A program made the translations under genes and the position numbers. A stretch of 36,820 nt of DNA. Source: Bacillota bacterium. GTDB taxonomy: Bacteria > Bacillota > Clostridia > Peptostreptococcales > Anaerovoracaceae. The notes under the pieces are model-generated. The model worked only from the letters and a program-made list of their open reading frames with translations. It was not told the origin of the DNA and did not search any database. This document shows, piece by piece, positions 15,211 to 24,399 of the stretch (positions are counted from its first letter, which is position 1; each line of letters begins with the position of its first letter). The stretch lies in assembly GCA_030536355.1 (NCBI GenBank), contig JAUNQD010000021.1, forward strand, positions 1 through 36,820. The letters are read 5' to 3'.

Positions 15211-16470
15211 ATGGCTATTAGAAATTGGAAAGACGTTCCTCTTTGGAAAGACGTTACTGATGAACAGTGGAATGATTGGCATTGGCAGGTAGAAAACAGA
15301 CTGAACACTGTAGAACAGATCAAGCAGGTTGTTAACCTGACACCTGAAGAAGAAGCTGACATCGCTAAGGTTATGGACGGCTTCAGAGTAGGAATCACTC
15401 CTTACTATGCATCACTGATGGATCCGGATGATCCTAGCTGCCCTGTAAGAATGCAGGCTGTTCCTATCATCGAAGAAACTCACAGATCAGAAGCTGACAT
15501 GCTGGACCCTCTTCACGAAGACGAAGACTCCCCGGCTCCTGGACTGACTCACAGATATCCTGACAGAGTACTGTTCCTGATCACTGACCAGTGCTCAATG
15601 TACTGCAGACACTGCACAAGAAGAAGACTGGCAGGAGAAACTGACGGCGCTAGAAGCAGAGAAGATATCGACGCTTGCATCGATTACATCAGAAGAACTC
15701 CTGTAGTTAGAGACGTTCTGCTGTCAGGCGGAGACTGCCTCTGCGTAGAAGACGATGTTCTCGAATACATCTTCACAGAGTTGAGAAAGATCCCTCACGT
15801 AGAAATCGTAAGACTGGGCTCAAGAACTCCTGTAGTTATGCCTATGAGAATAACTGACAAGCTTTGCGAAATGCTGAAGAAGTTCCACCCTGTATGGCTG
15901 AACACACACTTCAACCATCCTAAGGAAATGACTCCTGCTGCTGAAGAAGCTTGCCGTAAGCTGGCTGACGCAGGTATCCCTCTGGGCAACCAGTCAGTAC
16001 TGCTGAGAGGTGTTAATGATGACGTTCACGTAATGAGAAATCTGATGCACCATCTGGTAAGAAACAGAGTAAGACCTTACTACATCTATCAGTGCGACCT
16101 GTCACTGGGAATCTCACACTTCAGAACACCTGTATCAAAGGGTATCGAAATCATCGAAGGTCTGAGAGGACATACTTCAGGTTATGCAGTACCTACATTC
16201 GTAGTTGATGCTCCGGGAGGCGGCGGCAAGACTCCTGTAATGCCTCAGTACGTGATCTCACAGACTCCTGACAAGGTGATTCTGAGAAACTACGAAGGCG
16301 TTATCACTACATACACAGAACCTGGATATCAGCCTCCACTGCAGTGCAGCTATGAAAACTGCAAGGACATCGAAGGCTACAGATACGAAGGCGTTGCAGG
16401 TCTGGCACAGGGCGAAAGAATGTCAATGGAACCAAACGGACTTCTGAGACACGAAAGGAACAAGAAATAG
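15211..16470 (+). CDS. kamA: Lysine 2,3-aminomutase
   Basis: This radical-SAM, PLP-dependent enzyme interconverts L-lysine and L-beta-lysine, the first step of the pathway. The 419-residue protein carries the 4Fe-4S/SAM motif CSMYCRHC (Cys128, 132, 135), followed by TRRR and the SGGD motif. The PLP lysine lies in APGGGGKTP (Lys340), each a constant three residues from the Clostridium subterminale enzyme (Cys125/129/132, Lys337). The start at MAIRNW is chosen because AAAGGAG stands 8 nt before it; an upstream GTG/TTG-type start would remove that site. kamB begins 3 nt after its stop. It probably forms a cytoplasmic tetramer, as known for the family. Confidence 0.97.
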   Translation: MAIRNWKDVPLWKDVTDEQWNDWHWQVENRLNTVEQIKQVVNLTPEEEADIAKVMDGFRVGITPYYASLMDPDDPSCPVRMQAVPIIEETHRSEADMLDPLHEDEDSPAPGLTHRYPDRVLFLITDQCSMYCRHCTRRRLAGETDGARSREDIDACIDYIRRTPVVRDVLLSGGDCLCVEDDVLEYIFTELRKIPHVEIVRLGSRTPVVMPMRITDKLCEMLKKFHPVWLNTHFNHPKEMTPAAEEACRKLADAGIPLGNQSVLLRGVNDDVHVMRNLMHHLVRNRVRPYYIYQCDLSLGISHFRTPVSKGIEIIEGLRGHTSGYAVPTFVVDAPGGGGKTPVMPQYVISQTPDKVILRNYEGVITTYTEPGYQPPLQCSYENCKDIEGYRYEGVAGLAQGERMSMEPNGLLRHERNKK

Positions 16471-16473
16471 ACC

Positions 16474-17490
16474 ATGTTTTTACTGGAAGAGCTTTCACAA
16501 AAATATAAGACGATCTCCATAGTGGGAATGGCCAAGAATGCCGGTAAGACCACCGCTCTCAACTATCTTATAGAAGAGGCGATGGATGAAGGCATCGTTT
16601 TAGGTATCACTTCCACAGGAAGAGACGGTGAGAGCACTGATCTGGTAACAGGGACTGATAAACCCAGAGTATTTTTGGACACGGACACCATCGTATCGGT
16701 GCCGACACAGCTTTATGAGCTGGCAGACGCAGGGCTTGAGATACTTAAGATGACTGAGTATAATTCATCGATAGGTCAGATAATGCTCTGCAGAGTTGCA
16801 AGCAGCGGGTATGTGCAGATCGCAGGGCCCGTTATAAATGCCAGTCATCAGAAGATGTGCGAAGAAATGCTGGAACTGGGTGCCGAGTTGGTGCTGATCG
16901 ATGGCGCAATAGATCGAAAATCCATAGCAGCACCTGGCACGTCCGATGCGATAATCCTTTCCACGGGAGCGGTATTATCCAGGAGCATGAAGAAGGTCAT
17001 TGAAGAAACAGCCCATACAGTGGGACTTTATAGACTGCCATGCCTGGAGGATGGAAAGGATAAGGACATAATAATAGAACATTTGGGTGAAGAAAGGCCT
17101 ATGATCGTAGGCGATGGTGACGTCAGGATACTTGACATCACCACAGGCCTGGGTGCGGGCAAATTCCTTGATGGACAAATAAATGAAAGCACTGAGTACA
17201 TTTATGTACCCGGTGCTTTCACCCAAAGTGTGGTTGCAGATATCAACCCACGAAAGCTAAAGAAGATCACTTTTGTTCTCAAGGATCCGACAAAAATATT
17301 CATAGATTCCGTTTCATGGGGCCAGCTGAGAAAAAAAGGTCTTACGGTAAAAGTGCTGGAAAACATCAATGTGGCGGCAATAACCGTGAATCCTTCAGCT
17401 CCCGGCGGATATGCCTTTGAACATGAGGACTTATTAAGAGGAATGCAGGAAGCAATTCCGGATATCCCGGTAATAGACGTAATGCTTTAG
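16474..17490 (+). CDS. kamB: Lysine 5,6-aminomutase reactivase subunit KamB
   Basis: The 338-residue protein starts with a P-loop GMAKNAGKT (18-26) of the SIMIBI type and has further nucleotide-site-like stretches (STGRDGE, LVLIDGAIDR). It matches KamB from lysine-fermenting clostridia, annotated together with KamC as a reactivating factor that removes damaged adenosylcobalamin from KamDE. The function is known mainly from gene neighbourhood rather than enzymology. It lies 3 nt after kamA and 13 nt before kamC, so it is clearly cotranscribed. It lacks transmembrane segments. Confidence 0.87.
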   Translation: MFLLEELSQKYKTISIVGMAKNAGKTTALNYLIEEAMDEGIVLGITSTGRDGESTDLVTGTDKPRVFLDTDTIVSVPTQLYELADAGLEILKMTEYNSSIGQIMLCRVASSGYVQIAGPVINASHQKMCEEMLELGAELVLIDGAIDRKSIAAPGTSDAIILSTGAVLSRSMKKVIEETAHTVGLYRLPCLEDGKDKDIIIEHLGEERPMIVGDGDVRILDITTGLGAGKFLDGQINESTEYIYVPGAFTQSVVADINPRKLKKITFVLKDPTKIFIDSVSWGQLRKKGLTVKVLENINVAAITVNPSAPGGYAFEHEDLLRGMQEAIPDIPVIDVML

Positions 17491-17503
17491 AGAGGTGCAT
17501 CAG

Positions 17504-19144
17504 ATGGCTATAGTTAAACAACGACTTACAAATTTGAAGACAAGGAAAGAGACCGGTCTTGATTTTGTAGTATCTGCCATCAACCTGCAGACACCTTTCG
17601 GTGTAAAGCAGATAAAAGAAAAAGAACCTTTCTTTCCGGGTCAAGAGGAGGCTCTGAAAGAAGAACTGATGCGTATCCAGAAAATGATGGATATCGCAAA
17701 TGCATCGCCTAAAGAAATCGGACTGCTTCTCGAGACCTTTATGGTCGTTAAAGACAATACTTTCAGCATAGAGAGAGCTGGGACATCAGTATTGTCTGTG
17801 GTCGAAATATTTGAGCTCAAGAGTCTGCTTTTGCAGATGGAAAAAATCAAGAACCTGGCGGAAAAGCTGAGCTTTCCGAAAGAGTTTGTGCCGGAAGATA
17901 CAGAAGCGCTTCTTGATGTGCTGGATCCCGGCGGCGACAGGCTGAATACTTTCTACATCTACGATAGTTTCTCGGAAAAGCTGGGAAATTTACGAAGAGA
18001 AAAAAAGGAAAAAGATCGCGAGATCAGAAAGCAGCAGAAAGTCGGTAAGGAGCTCGTTAAACAAAAATATGGTCTGTCTCTTACCCCGAAATTCGAAATG
18101 GTGGTATCAAAGAGCGACCAAAACAGTATAAAAATGATTGATGAGATTTCCGAAATGACACGAACCGACGAAGATTATATGTCGGTTACATTTTCTCTTA
18201 CGCCAACGGAAGAGGTGGAGAAGCTCATGAAGGAGTGCGACGGCCTCATGAGTATGATCGAAGATGAGGAATTAAATGTAAGAGAAATGCTGTCGAAGGA
18301 GATTTCAAAGTATGAAGCGGTGCTTTTGGAAAATTGTCATAGAATAGGTGAGCTTGATATAACACTTTCCAAAGCATTGTATGCTGAGAAACACAACTGC
18401 GTAATGCCTGAAATCACAACAGAACATATCCTGGAATTTGAGGACGGCAGAAATCTTCAGCTGGAAGAGGCTTTAAGAGCCAGAAAAGGTGGAGAATACT
18501 GCCCGGTAAGCATGGCGCTTACTGATGGAGTTACATGTATCACAGGGGCAAACATGGGAGGCAAGACCATATCCTTGAAACTGGCAGGGATGGTAGCGAT
18601 ACTGGCACAGTATGGATTTTTCGTTCCGTGCAAAAAAGCCAGAGTAGGCCTTTCCAACTATATGCAGATACTTATAGGGGACAGTCAATCTATAGAGAGA
18701 GGGCTGTCAAGCTTCGGCAGCGAAATGGAGGAGCTTAAGGAGATCCTTGACAACAGTAAAGATCGATCCTTGCTTCTCATAGACGAAATTGCCAGCGGTA
18801 CTAATCCGGCTGAGGGTCTGGCACTTACCAGAAGCTTAGTTGATCATCTGAAGACACGACCTTATATAACGCTGATGACTACTCATTTTGAAACAGTCAA
18901 GGGTGATAAGGATGTGAAGAATCTGCAGGTCATGGGACTTGCCGGTGCAGACTTCGACAAGCTGGATAAAGAACTGAGATATGCCAAGAGAATAGAGAGA
19001 ATAAATATTATCTCCAAGTACATGGATTACCGGCTGACTGTGGTGGATGATGCCGCTGAAATCCCTAAAGATGCGCTTAACATAGCGAAAATGCTTGGCA
19101 TAGACAAAGGCATCATAGAGAGAGCAAAGGATTATATTAAGTAA
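17504..19144 (+). CDS. kamC: Lysine 5,6-aminomutase reactivase ATPase KamC (MutS-like)
   Basis: The 546-residue protein has an N-terminal helical, coiled-coil region and a C-terminal MutS-family ATPase domain. Walker A GANMGGKT is at 348-355, the SSFGSEMEEL signature follows, Walker B LLIDEIASGTNPAEG contains D427-E428, and TTHFE completes the set. It lacks mismatch-recognition and clamp domains of MutS. KamC is thought to work with KamB in reactivating the B12-dependent lysine 5,6-aminomutase. The ATG at 17504 (MAIVKQ) is preferred over a GTG three codons earlier because AGAGAGG then falls at correct spacing. The kamD ribosome binding site follows within 15 nt. Confidence 0.88.
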   Translation: MAIVKQRLTNLKTRKETGLDFVVSAINLQTPFGVKQIKEKEPFFPGQEEALKEELMRIQKMMDIANASPKEIGLLLETFMVVKDNTFSIERAGTSVLSVVEIFELKSLLLQMEKIKNLAEKLSFPKEFVPEDTEALLDVLDPGGDRLNTFYIYDSFSEKLGNLRREKKEKDREIRKQQKVGKELVKQKYGLSLTPKFEMVVSKSDQNSIKMIDEISEMTRTDEDYMSVTFSLTPTEEVEKLMKECDGLMSMIEDEELNVREMLSKEISKYEAVLLENCHRIGELDITLSKALYAEKHNCVMPEITTEHILEFEDGRNLQLEEALRARKGGEYCPVSMALTDGVTCITGANMGGKTISLKLAGMVAILAQYGFFVPCKKARVGLSNYMQILIGDSQSIERGLSSFGSEMEELKEILDNSKDRSLLLIDEIASGTNPAEGLALTRSLVDHLKTRPYITLMTTHFETVKGDKDVKNLQVMGLAGADFDKLDKELRYAKRIERINIISKYMDYRLTVVDDAAEIPKDALNIAKMLGIDKGIIERAKDYIK

Positions 19145-19158
19145 GAAGGAGAAAAAGG

Positions 19159-20715
19159 ATGAAAAGCAAACTGAACTTAGATCCTAAAGTAATTGACAGT
19201 GCACGCTCCTGCGCAGCAAGAATTGCAGAGAGCATGCAGGAATTCATCGACAGACATACTACTGTCAGTACTGAAAGAACGATCTTAAGACTTCTGGGCG
19301 TTGACGGTATCGACGAAGTTGAAACACCGCTGCCAAATGTAGTTGTAGATCAGATTAAAGATGCAGGCGGACTTCCAAGGGGCGTTGCATACTGGATGGG
19401 TAATGCTATGATCCAGACAGGCAAGTCACCTCAGGAAATCGCTGAAGAAATGGCTGCAGGCAACCTGGAAATCACTAAGCTGCCACTGGCATCTGCCAAG
19501 GAAGCTGAAGAAAAGATCATGCCTGTAGTATTAGACGCACTGAAGAAAATCAGAGAACAGACAGAAAAGAGAAATCAGTATCTTGAGACTATCGGCGAAG
19601 GCAGAAAGCCTTATCTGTATGTAATCGTAGCTACAGGTAATATCTACGAAGACGTTGTACAGGCACAGGCTGCTGCAAGACAGGGAGCTGACATCATCGC
19701 AGTTATCAGAACTACTGCTCAGTCACTTCTGGACTACGTTCCTTACGGACCTACAACTGAAGGTTTTGGCGGAACTTACGCTACTCAGGAAAACTTTAGA
19801 ATAATGAGAAAAGCTCTGGACGAAGTTGGCGAAGAAGTTGGCAGATACATCAGACTGTGCAACTACTCATCAGGAATGTGCATGCCTGAAATCGCTGCTA
19901 TGGGAGCTCTCGAAAGACTGGACGTTATGCTTAACGACGCTCTTTACGGAATCCTGTTCAGAGACATCAACATGCAGAGAACACTGGTAGACCAGTACTT
20001 CTCAAGAGTTATCATCGGATACTGCGATATCATCTTCAACTCAGGTGAAGATAACTACCTGACTACAGATGATGCTTACGAAGCAGCACATACAGTACTG
20101 GCTTCACAGTTCATCAATGAACAGTTCGCAGTTCTGGCAAACGTTAAGGAAGAACAGATGGGTCTGGGTCACGCATTCGAAATGGATCCTGATATCGAAA
20201 ACGGATTCCTGTATGAACTGTCACAGGCTATCATGGCTAAGGAAATCTTCCCTAACGCTAATCTGAAATACATGCCTCCTACTAAGTTCATGACAGGTAA
20301 TATCTTCAAGGGACAGATCCAGGATGCATTATTCAATCTGATCGCAGTATGGTCAGGACAGTCACTGCAGCTGCTCGGTATGCTGACAGAAGCTATCCAC
20401 ACACCACATATGCATGACAGATATCTCTCAATCGAAAATGCTCAGTACATCTTCAACAATGCGAGAGACATCGGTTCAGAAGTAGAATTCAAGGAAGGCG
20501 GCATCATTCAGGAAAGAGCTCAGTTCGTTCTGGCTGAAGCTGATAAGCTGCTCCACGTTATCGAAGAAGAAGGCCTCTTCTCAACTATCGAACAGGGTAA
20601 GTTCGGCGGAGTTAAGAGACCTAGAGACGGAGGAAAGGGTCTTGAAGGCGTATGCGTTAAGGATGACGAATACTTCAATCCGTTTATTCCGCTTATGTTG
20701 GGAGGTGCAAAATAA
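19159..20715 (+). CDS. kamD: Lysine 5,6-aminomutase alpha subunit
   Basis: The large (518-residue) subunit of the adenosylcobalamin- and PLP-dependent aminomutase forms a TIM barrel that moves the terminal amino group of D-lysine or L-beta-lysine to C5. The protein matches KamD throughout, for example GGLPRGVAYWMGNAM, the YVPYGPTTEGFGGTYATQEN substrate/PLP region and the C-terminal GGVKRPRDGGKGLEGV. AAGGAG lies 9 nt before ATG. Its stop overlaps the kamE start by one base (TAATG), which should keep subunit synthesis balanced. Highly expressed codon pattern. Confidence 0.96.
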   Translation: MKSKLNLDPKVIDSARSCAARIAESMQEFIDRHTTVSTERTILRLLGVDGIDEVETPLPNVVVDQIKDAGGLPRGVAYWMGNAMIQTGKSPQEIAEEMAAGNLEITKLPLASAKEAEEKIMPVVLDALKKIREQTEKRNQYLETIGEGRKPYLYVIVATGNIYEDVVQAQAAARQGADIIAVIRTTAQSLLDYVPYGPTTEGFGGTYATQENFRIMRKALDEVGEEVGRYIRLCNYSSGMCMPEIAAMGALERLDVMLNDALYGILFRDINMQRTLVDQYFSRVIIGYCDIIFNSGEDNYLTTDDAYEAAHTVLASQFINEQFAVLANVKEEQMGLGHAFEMDPDIENGFLYELSQAIMAKEIFPNANLKYMPPTKFMTGNIFKGQIQDALFNLIAVWSGQSLQLLGMLTEAIHTPHMHDRYLSIENAQYIFNNARDIGSEVEFKEGGIIQERAQFVLAEADKLLHVIEEEGLFSTIEQGKFGGVKRPRDGGKGLEGVCVKDDEYFNPFIPLMLGGAK

Positions 20716-21485
20716 TGACTGCATGCAATACAGCTATCGCTCAGGTAGACCTGACAAAAGTAAAGCCTTACGGCGATACACTCAATGACGGTATGGTGGA
20801 ACTGGCTTTCACTCTTCCTGTTCCTTACGGTGAAGAAGGAAGCGAAGCAGCTAAGATCCTGGCTAAGAAGATGGGTCTTGACGAACCAAACGTTGTATAT
20901 TCAAAGAACATGACAGACGGCTACACTTTCTTCGTAGTATACGGAAAGTGCCAGCACACTGTTGACTACACTACTATCAAGGTAACTAAGGTAGAAGTGG
21001 ATATCATGGACAGACTGGAATGCGCTCAGTACATCAAGGATAACATCAAGAGAGAAGTTGTTATCGTTGGTGCATCAACAGGTACAGACGCTCATACAGT
21101 AGGTATCGACGCTATCATGAACATGAAGGGCTTCCACGGACACTTCGGTCTGGAAAGATATGAAGGAATCAATGCTATCAACATGGGAAGCCAGGTTCCT
21201 AATGAAGTTCTGATCCAGAAGGCTAAGGAAGTTAACGCTGATGCTATCCTGGTATCACAGACTGTAACTCAGAAAGATGTACATATCGCTAACCTGACAA
21301 ACATGGTTGAACTGCTCGAAGCAGAAGGCCTGAGAGACAAGGTTATCCTGGTATGCGGCGGACCTAGAATCTCCCACGAACTGGCTCAGGAACTGGGATA
21401 TGATGCAGGTTTCGGCTCACACACTTATGCAGAGCATGTTGCATCATTCGTATTAACAGAAATCGTTAATAGAAAGATGGTATAA
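20715..21485 (+). CDS. kamE: Lysine 5,6-aminomutase beta subunit
   Basis: The 256-residue subunit carries the B12-binding Rossmann domain. The cobalamin motif DxHxxG is visible as D125, H127 and G130 in GTDAHTVGIDAI, and the lysine that forms the internal aldimine with PLP is Lys138 in MNMKGFHG (Lys144 in the Clostridium sticklandii enzyme). A helical dimerisation segment precedes it. With KamD it makes 3,5-diaminohexanoate. Translation starts within the kamD stop codon. A CoA-transferase subunit gene begins 23 nt downstream with its own AGGAGG. Confidence 0.96.
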   Translation: MTACNTAIAQVDLTKVKPYGDTLNDGMVELAFTLPVPYGEEGSEAAKILAKKMGLDEPNVVYSKNMTDGYTFFVVYGKCQHTVDYTTIKVTKVEVDIMDRLECAQYIKDNIKREVVIVGASTGTDAHTVGIDAIMNMKGFHGHFGLERYEGINAINMGSQVPNEVLIQKAKEVNADAILVSQTVTQKDVHIANLTNMVELLEAEGLRDKVILVCGGPRISHELAQELGYDAGFGSHTYAEHVASFVLTEIVNRKMV

Positions 21486-21508
21486 GCAATATAAGGAGGA
21501 GAAACAAA

Positions 21509-22189
21509 ATGGCTGATAAAATGATGACCGCTCAGGAAGCGATCGCAGATATCAAAGATGGAGCAGTTATAATGGTTGGCGGCTTCATGGCATGCGGAAC
21601 TCCGGAGATCCTCATCGATGCACTGGTAGAAAAGAACGTTAAAGATCTTACTATCATTTGCAACGATGCAGGCGTGCCGGGCAGAGGCGTAGGCAAGCTG
21701 CTGACAAACGGACAGATCAAAACTCTGATCGCATCACACGTTGGTCTGAATCCTGAAGTTGCTGCAAGAATGAACACAGACGTTGAAGAAGATAAGCTGG
21801 AATGTATCCTGATCCCACAGGGAACTCTGGCAGAAAGAATCAGAGCAGGCGGAGCAGGCCTGGGCGGATTCCTGACACCGACAGGCGTTGGTACTATCGT
21901 TGCTGAAGGCAAGCAGGTTATCAACGTAGAAGGCAGAGATTATCTTCTCGAAAAACCTCTGAAGGCAGATTTCGCACTGATCAGAGGTTCTGTAACCGAT
22001 AAGTTCGGAAACACTATCTACAACGGAACTACACAGACATTCAACCCTATGATGGCTACTGCAGCAGAAACAGTTATCGTTGGTGCATGTGAAGTCGTTG
22101 AAGTTGGAGAACTGGATCCTAACAACGTTAGAACATCCGGAATCTTCGTAGACAGAATCGTGGAAGGAGAAAAACCATGGCAGATTTAA
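21509..22189 (+). CDS. atoD: Acetoacetate/butyrate CoA-transferase subunit A
   Basis: The 226-residue protein belongs to family I CoA-transferases, alpha subunit, with the coenzyme A-binding region VGGFMACGTPE near the N-terminus and GGAGLGGFLTPTGVGT. In lysine fermentation the two-subunit enzyme transfers CoA from butyryl-CoA to acetoacetate, releasing butyrate; its position directly after kamE supports that substrate pair, though related carboxylate pairs cannot be excluded. AAGGAGG precedes the start. The last 13 nt overlap the subunit B gene. Confidence 0.9.
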   Translation: MADKMMTAQEAIADIKDGAVIMVGGFMACGTPEILIDALVEKNVKDLTIICNDAGVPGRGVGKLLTNGQIKTLIASHVGLNPEVAARMNTDVEEDKLECILIPQGTLAERIRAGGAGLGGFLTPTGVGTIVAEGKQVINVEGRDYLLEKPLKADFALIRGSVTDKFGNTIYNGTTQTFNPMMATAAETVIVGACEVVEVGELDPNNVRTSGIFVDRIVEGEKPWQI

Positions 22190-22824
22190 AGACAAGAATT
22201 GCAAAGAGAGTCGCTATGGAACTGAAAGATGGCGACGTAGTAAACTTAGGTATCGGCCTGCCGACTATGGTTGCAGACAACCTTCCTGAAGGAGTTAACA
22301 TCATCCTCCAGTCAGAAAACGGCATCATGGGCATGGGACCTTCACCTGAAACTCCTGACGTAGACGTTGTAAACGCAGGTGCTCAGTATGTAACTATCAA
22401 CGAAGGCGGAATGTTCTTCGACAGTGCTACTTCATTTGGCATCATCAGAGGCGGACACGTAGATGCTACTATCCTGGGTGCTTTGGAAGTAGATAAGCAC
22501 GGTAACCTGTCAAACTGGATCATCCCCGGTAAGATGGTTCCCGGCATGGGCGGAGCTATGGACCTGGTAGTAGGTGCTAAGAAAGTAATCGTTGCTATGC
22601 TCCACACTCAGAAGGGTAAGCATAAGATCCTCGACGAATGCAAGCTGCCATACACTGCTATCAACTGTGTTGACATGATCATCACAGAAATGGGCGTTAT
22701 GGAAATCACAGAAGACGGCGTTCTTCTGACAGAACTGCACCCTGACTTCACTCTTGAAGAAATCAAGGAAGCTACAGGCTGCGAACTGATCGTAAGCCCT
22801 GATCTGAAGGTTATGGCTGATTAG
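22177..22824 (+). CDS. atoA: Acetoacetate/butyrate CoA-transferase subunit B
   Basis: The 215-residue beta subunit contains the catalytic glutamate in [10 protein letters not shown] (Glu47), which forms the glutamyl-CoA thioester, and the conserved [13 protein letters not shown]. Translation begins inside the end of the subunit A gene behind an in-frame GGAAGGAG, a standard coupling for this pair. It is the last gene of the sigma-54-driven operon, which ends at the terminator 60 nt downstream. The Kce gene, which would supply its acetoacetate substrate, is not in this window. Confidence 0.92.
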   Translation: MADLKTRIAKRVAMELKDGDVVNLGIGLPTMVADNLPEGVNIILQSENGIMGMGPSPETPDVDVVNAGAQYVTINEGGMFFDSATSFGIIRGGHVDATILGALEVDKHGNLSNWIIPGKMVPGMGGAMDLVVGAKKVIVAMLHTQKGKHKILDECKLPYTAINCVDMIITEMGVMEITEDGVLLTELHPDFTLEEIKEATGCELIVSPDLKVMAD

Positions 22825-22886
22825 TCTGATTTATAGGACGATCGAAAATAGTAATAAAGTATAGGCGACAGAAAACACCTATATTA

Positions 22887-22919
22887 AAATGCGGAATATG
22901 CTAAATATTCCGCATTTTT
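22887..22919 (+). terminator. Intrinsic terminator of the kam-ato operon
   Basis: A perfect 13-bp stem (22887-22899 with 22905-22917) and 5-nt loop run into T residues. A small TATAGG/CCTATA hairpin sits just upstream. Confidence 0.9.
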
Positions 22920-22921
22920 CA

Positions 22922-22950
22922 TTGACAAAATCCGTCCATAATCCTATAAT
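22922..22950 (+). promoter_or_regulatory. Consensus sigma-A promoter of the ribU leader
   Basis: TTGACA and TATAAT are both perfect and separated by 17 bp. Transcription would start near 22957, shortly before the FMN aptamer. Confidence 0.92.
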
Positions 22951-22970
22951 AAGGGAGTAATTGAAAATCT

Positions 22971-23110
22971 GTTTCAGGGCGAGGTGGAAGTCCTCACCGG
23001 CGGTAATCGCAAGCTAAACAGCAAGCGTAAGTCCGCGAGCCTGATGCGTATGCTGAGGGTTGAATAGGTGTGAATCCTATACCGACGGTCATAGTCCGGA
23101 TGAAAGAAAC
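22971..23110 (+). ncRNA. FMN riboswitch (RFN element)
   Basis: The conserved RFN blocks occur in order: CAGGGCGAGGTGGAAGTCC, CTCACCGGCGGTAAT, AGTCCGCGAGCC, GGTGTGAATCC, TACCGACGGTCATAGTCCGG and ATGAAAGAAAC. GTTTC (22971-22975) and GAAAC (23106-23110) close the P1 stem. FMN binding is known to favour formation of a downstream terminator in Firmicutes, and one is present at 23162, so high FMN should shut off ribU. This identifies the following gene as a riboflavin transporter. Confidence 0.97.
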
Positions 23111-23161
23111 GAGAGTACTTCAAGTAAATTCAATTGAATTTTTTGGTGAGTATTTTATTAG

Positions 23162-23190
23162 CCCCGGAAGCATGTTTTCCGGGGATTTTT
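23162..23190 (+). terminator. Riboswitch-controlled terminator before ribU
   Basis: CCCCGGAA (23162-23169) pairs with TTCCGGGG (23177-23184) and is followed by a T-rich run. It is the expression platform of the FMN riboswitch. The TTCAATTGAA stretch near 23130 may belong to the competing antiterminator fold. Confidence 0.88.
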
Positions 23191-23279
23191 ATTTACTTAC
23201 GATACGACACCATAGTTTAGCTTGAAGCTCCTGACAGATTCTGAAAAAAATCATGGATCATTTAGAGGAGGAAAAAGAA

Positions 23280-23837
23280 ATGACCGAAAACAACAACGTA
23301 AAAAAGCAGAACAACACACTTAAGCTGGCTAAGATGGGAATGCTGGTAGCAGTATCTATCGTACTGGTATACTTCATCCACTTCCCTATCTTCCCTGCAG
23401 TAGCATTCCTGGAATATGACCCTGCGGACATTCCTATCCTTATCGGAACATTCGCATTCGGACCTGTAGCAGGCGTACTGCTCACAGTAGTTACATCTGT
23501 CATCCAGGGCGTGACAGTAAGTGCAGCCAGCGGAGTATACGGAATACTGATGCACGTTATCGCAACAAGTACTATGGTACTGGTAGCAGGCATCATTTAT
23601 AAGAAGAATAAGACCAGAAAAGGCGCCATCATCGGTTTGGTATGCGGCGTTATCGCATGGATCATCGTTATGATCGGTGCTAACCTGGTTATCACACCGC
23701 TGTTCATGGGTGTACCTAGAGCAGTAGTTTGGGATCTGATGCCATTCATCGCAGCATTCAACGGAATCAAGGCAGGCGTAAACGCTATAATCACATTCCT
23801 GCTGTACAAGAGGATCTCAGGATTCCTTCACAGATAA
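23280..23837 (+). CDS. ribU: Riboflavin ECF transporter substrate-binding subunit RibU
   Basis: The 185-residue protein has about six membrane helices and the ECF S-component features: a basic, Asn-rich N-terminus, then KLAKMGMLVAVSIVLVY, the EYDPADIPILIGTFAFGP segment typical of RibU, and a C-terminal helix rich in Ala/Gly. It binds riboflavin outside the cell and works with the shared EcfA/A'/T energising module, which is not encoded here. The start at MTENNN is chosen because AGAGGAGG then lies 8 nt upstream; nine extra codons in the longer frame would cover that site. It is controlled by the FMN riboswitch and is monocistronic. Confidence 0.94.
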   Translation: MTENNNVKKQNNTLKLAKMGMLVAVSIVLVYFIHFPIFPAVAFLEYDPADIPILIGTFAFGPVAGVLLTVVTSVIQGVTVSAASGVYGILMHVIATSTMVLVAGIIYKKNKTRKGAIIGLVCGVIAWIIVMIGANLVITPLFMGVPRAVVWDLMPFIAAFNGIKAGVNAIITFLLYKRISGFLHR

Positions 23838-23910
23838 GAAAGATAGTTGCTTACAATCAAAAATAATATCGTTAAACGATCAAAAGTAAAAGTCCACTCC
23901 TAAACAAATG

Positions 23911-23947
23911 CTCCGGCCCCTGCAAGGCCGGAGTGTTGTTTTTTTGT
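23911..23947 (+). terminator. Intrinsic terminator after ribU
   Basis: CTCCGGCC (23911-23918) pairs with GGCCGGAG (23926-23933) and a long T-rich stretch follows. The T-rich tail overlaps the -35 region of the tsaE promoter. Confidence 0.88.
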
Positions 23948-23964
23948 TTTTTGTAATGTATAAT
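23936..23964 (+). promoter_or_regulatory. Probable promoter of the tsaE operon
   Basis: A perfect TATAAT (23959-23964) has a weak TTGTTT -35 at 17-bp distance. Transcription would begin only a few bases before the tsaE ATG (23974), leaving almost no leader, in keeping with its poor ribosome binding site. Confidence 0.55.
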
Positions 23965-23973
23965 AAATAGGTT

Positions 23974-24399
23974 ATGGAAGAAAAAATCATTTACATGAAA
24001 AATGAAGCTGACACAGTAAGCTTCGGAATAGAACTGGCGAAAAATGCGGCTCCGGGAACAGTTATCGCACTGACCGGCGATCTTGGTGCGGGAAAAACTA
24101 CTCTTACCAAATCCATCGCTAAAGGCCTCGAGATCGATGATATCATCACAAGCCCTACATTCAATATCGTCAAGGAATATGATACAGGCAGACTCCCGCT
24201 CTATCATTTTGACGTTTATCGTGTAGGCGATGTCGATGAGATGTACGAGATAGGCTGCGAGGAATACTTCTACGGAGAAGGCGTATGCGTAGTTGAATGG
24301 GCTGACCTAATCGAAGAAATAATGCCTGAAGATACTTTTTGGATAAATATAGAGTATGGCGAAAAAGAAGGAGAAAGAATATATAAATGTACATTTTAG
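23974..24399 (+). CDS. tsaE: tRNA threonylcarbamoyladenosine biosynthesis ATPase TsaE
   Basis: The 141-residue ATPase has Walker A GDLGAGKT at 35-42, then SPTFNIVKEY and YHFDVYR, the family's conserved switch segments. It supports TsaB-TsaD in making t6A at position 37 of ANN-decoding tRNAs. It opens the tsaE-tsaB-rimI-tsaD-ydiF group, which has the same order as ydiB-ydiC-ydiD-ydiE-ydiF of Bacillus subtilis. Its final 13 nt overlap tsaB, indicating translational coupling. Confidence 0.95.
   Translation: MEEKIIYMKNEADTVSFGIELAKNAAPGTVIALTGDLGAGKTTLTKSIAKGLEIDDIITSPTFNIVKEYDTGRLPLYHFDVYRVGDVDEMYEIGCEEYFYGEGVCVVEWADLIEEIMPEDTFWINIEYGEKEGERIYKCTF

Noticed and set aside
18535..18738. Alternative open frames inside kamC and other genes on both strands
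   Set aside because: They lie in other frames of well-supported genes, lack ribosome binding sites and have low-complexity or shadow-like composition.
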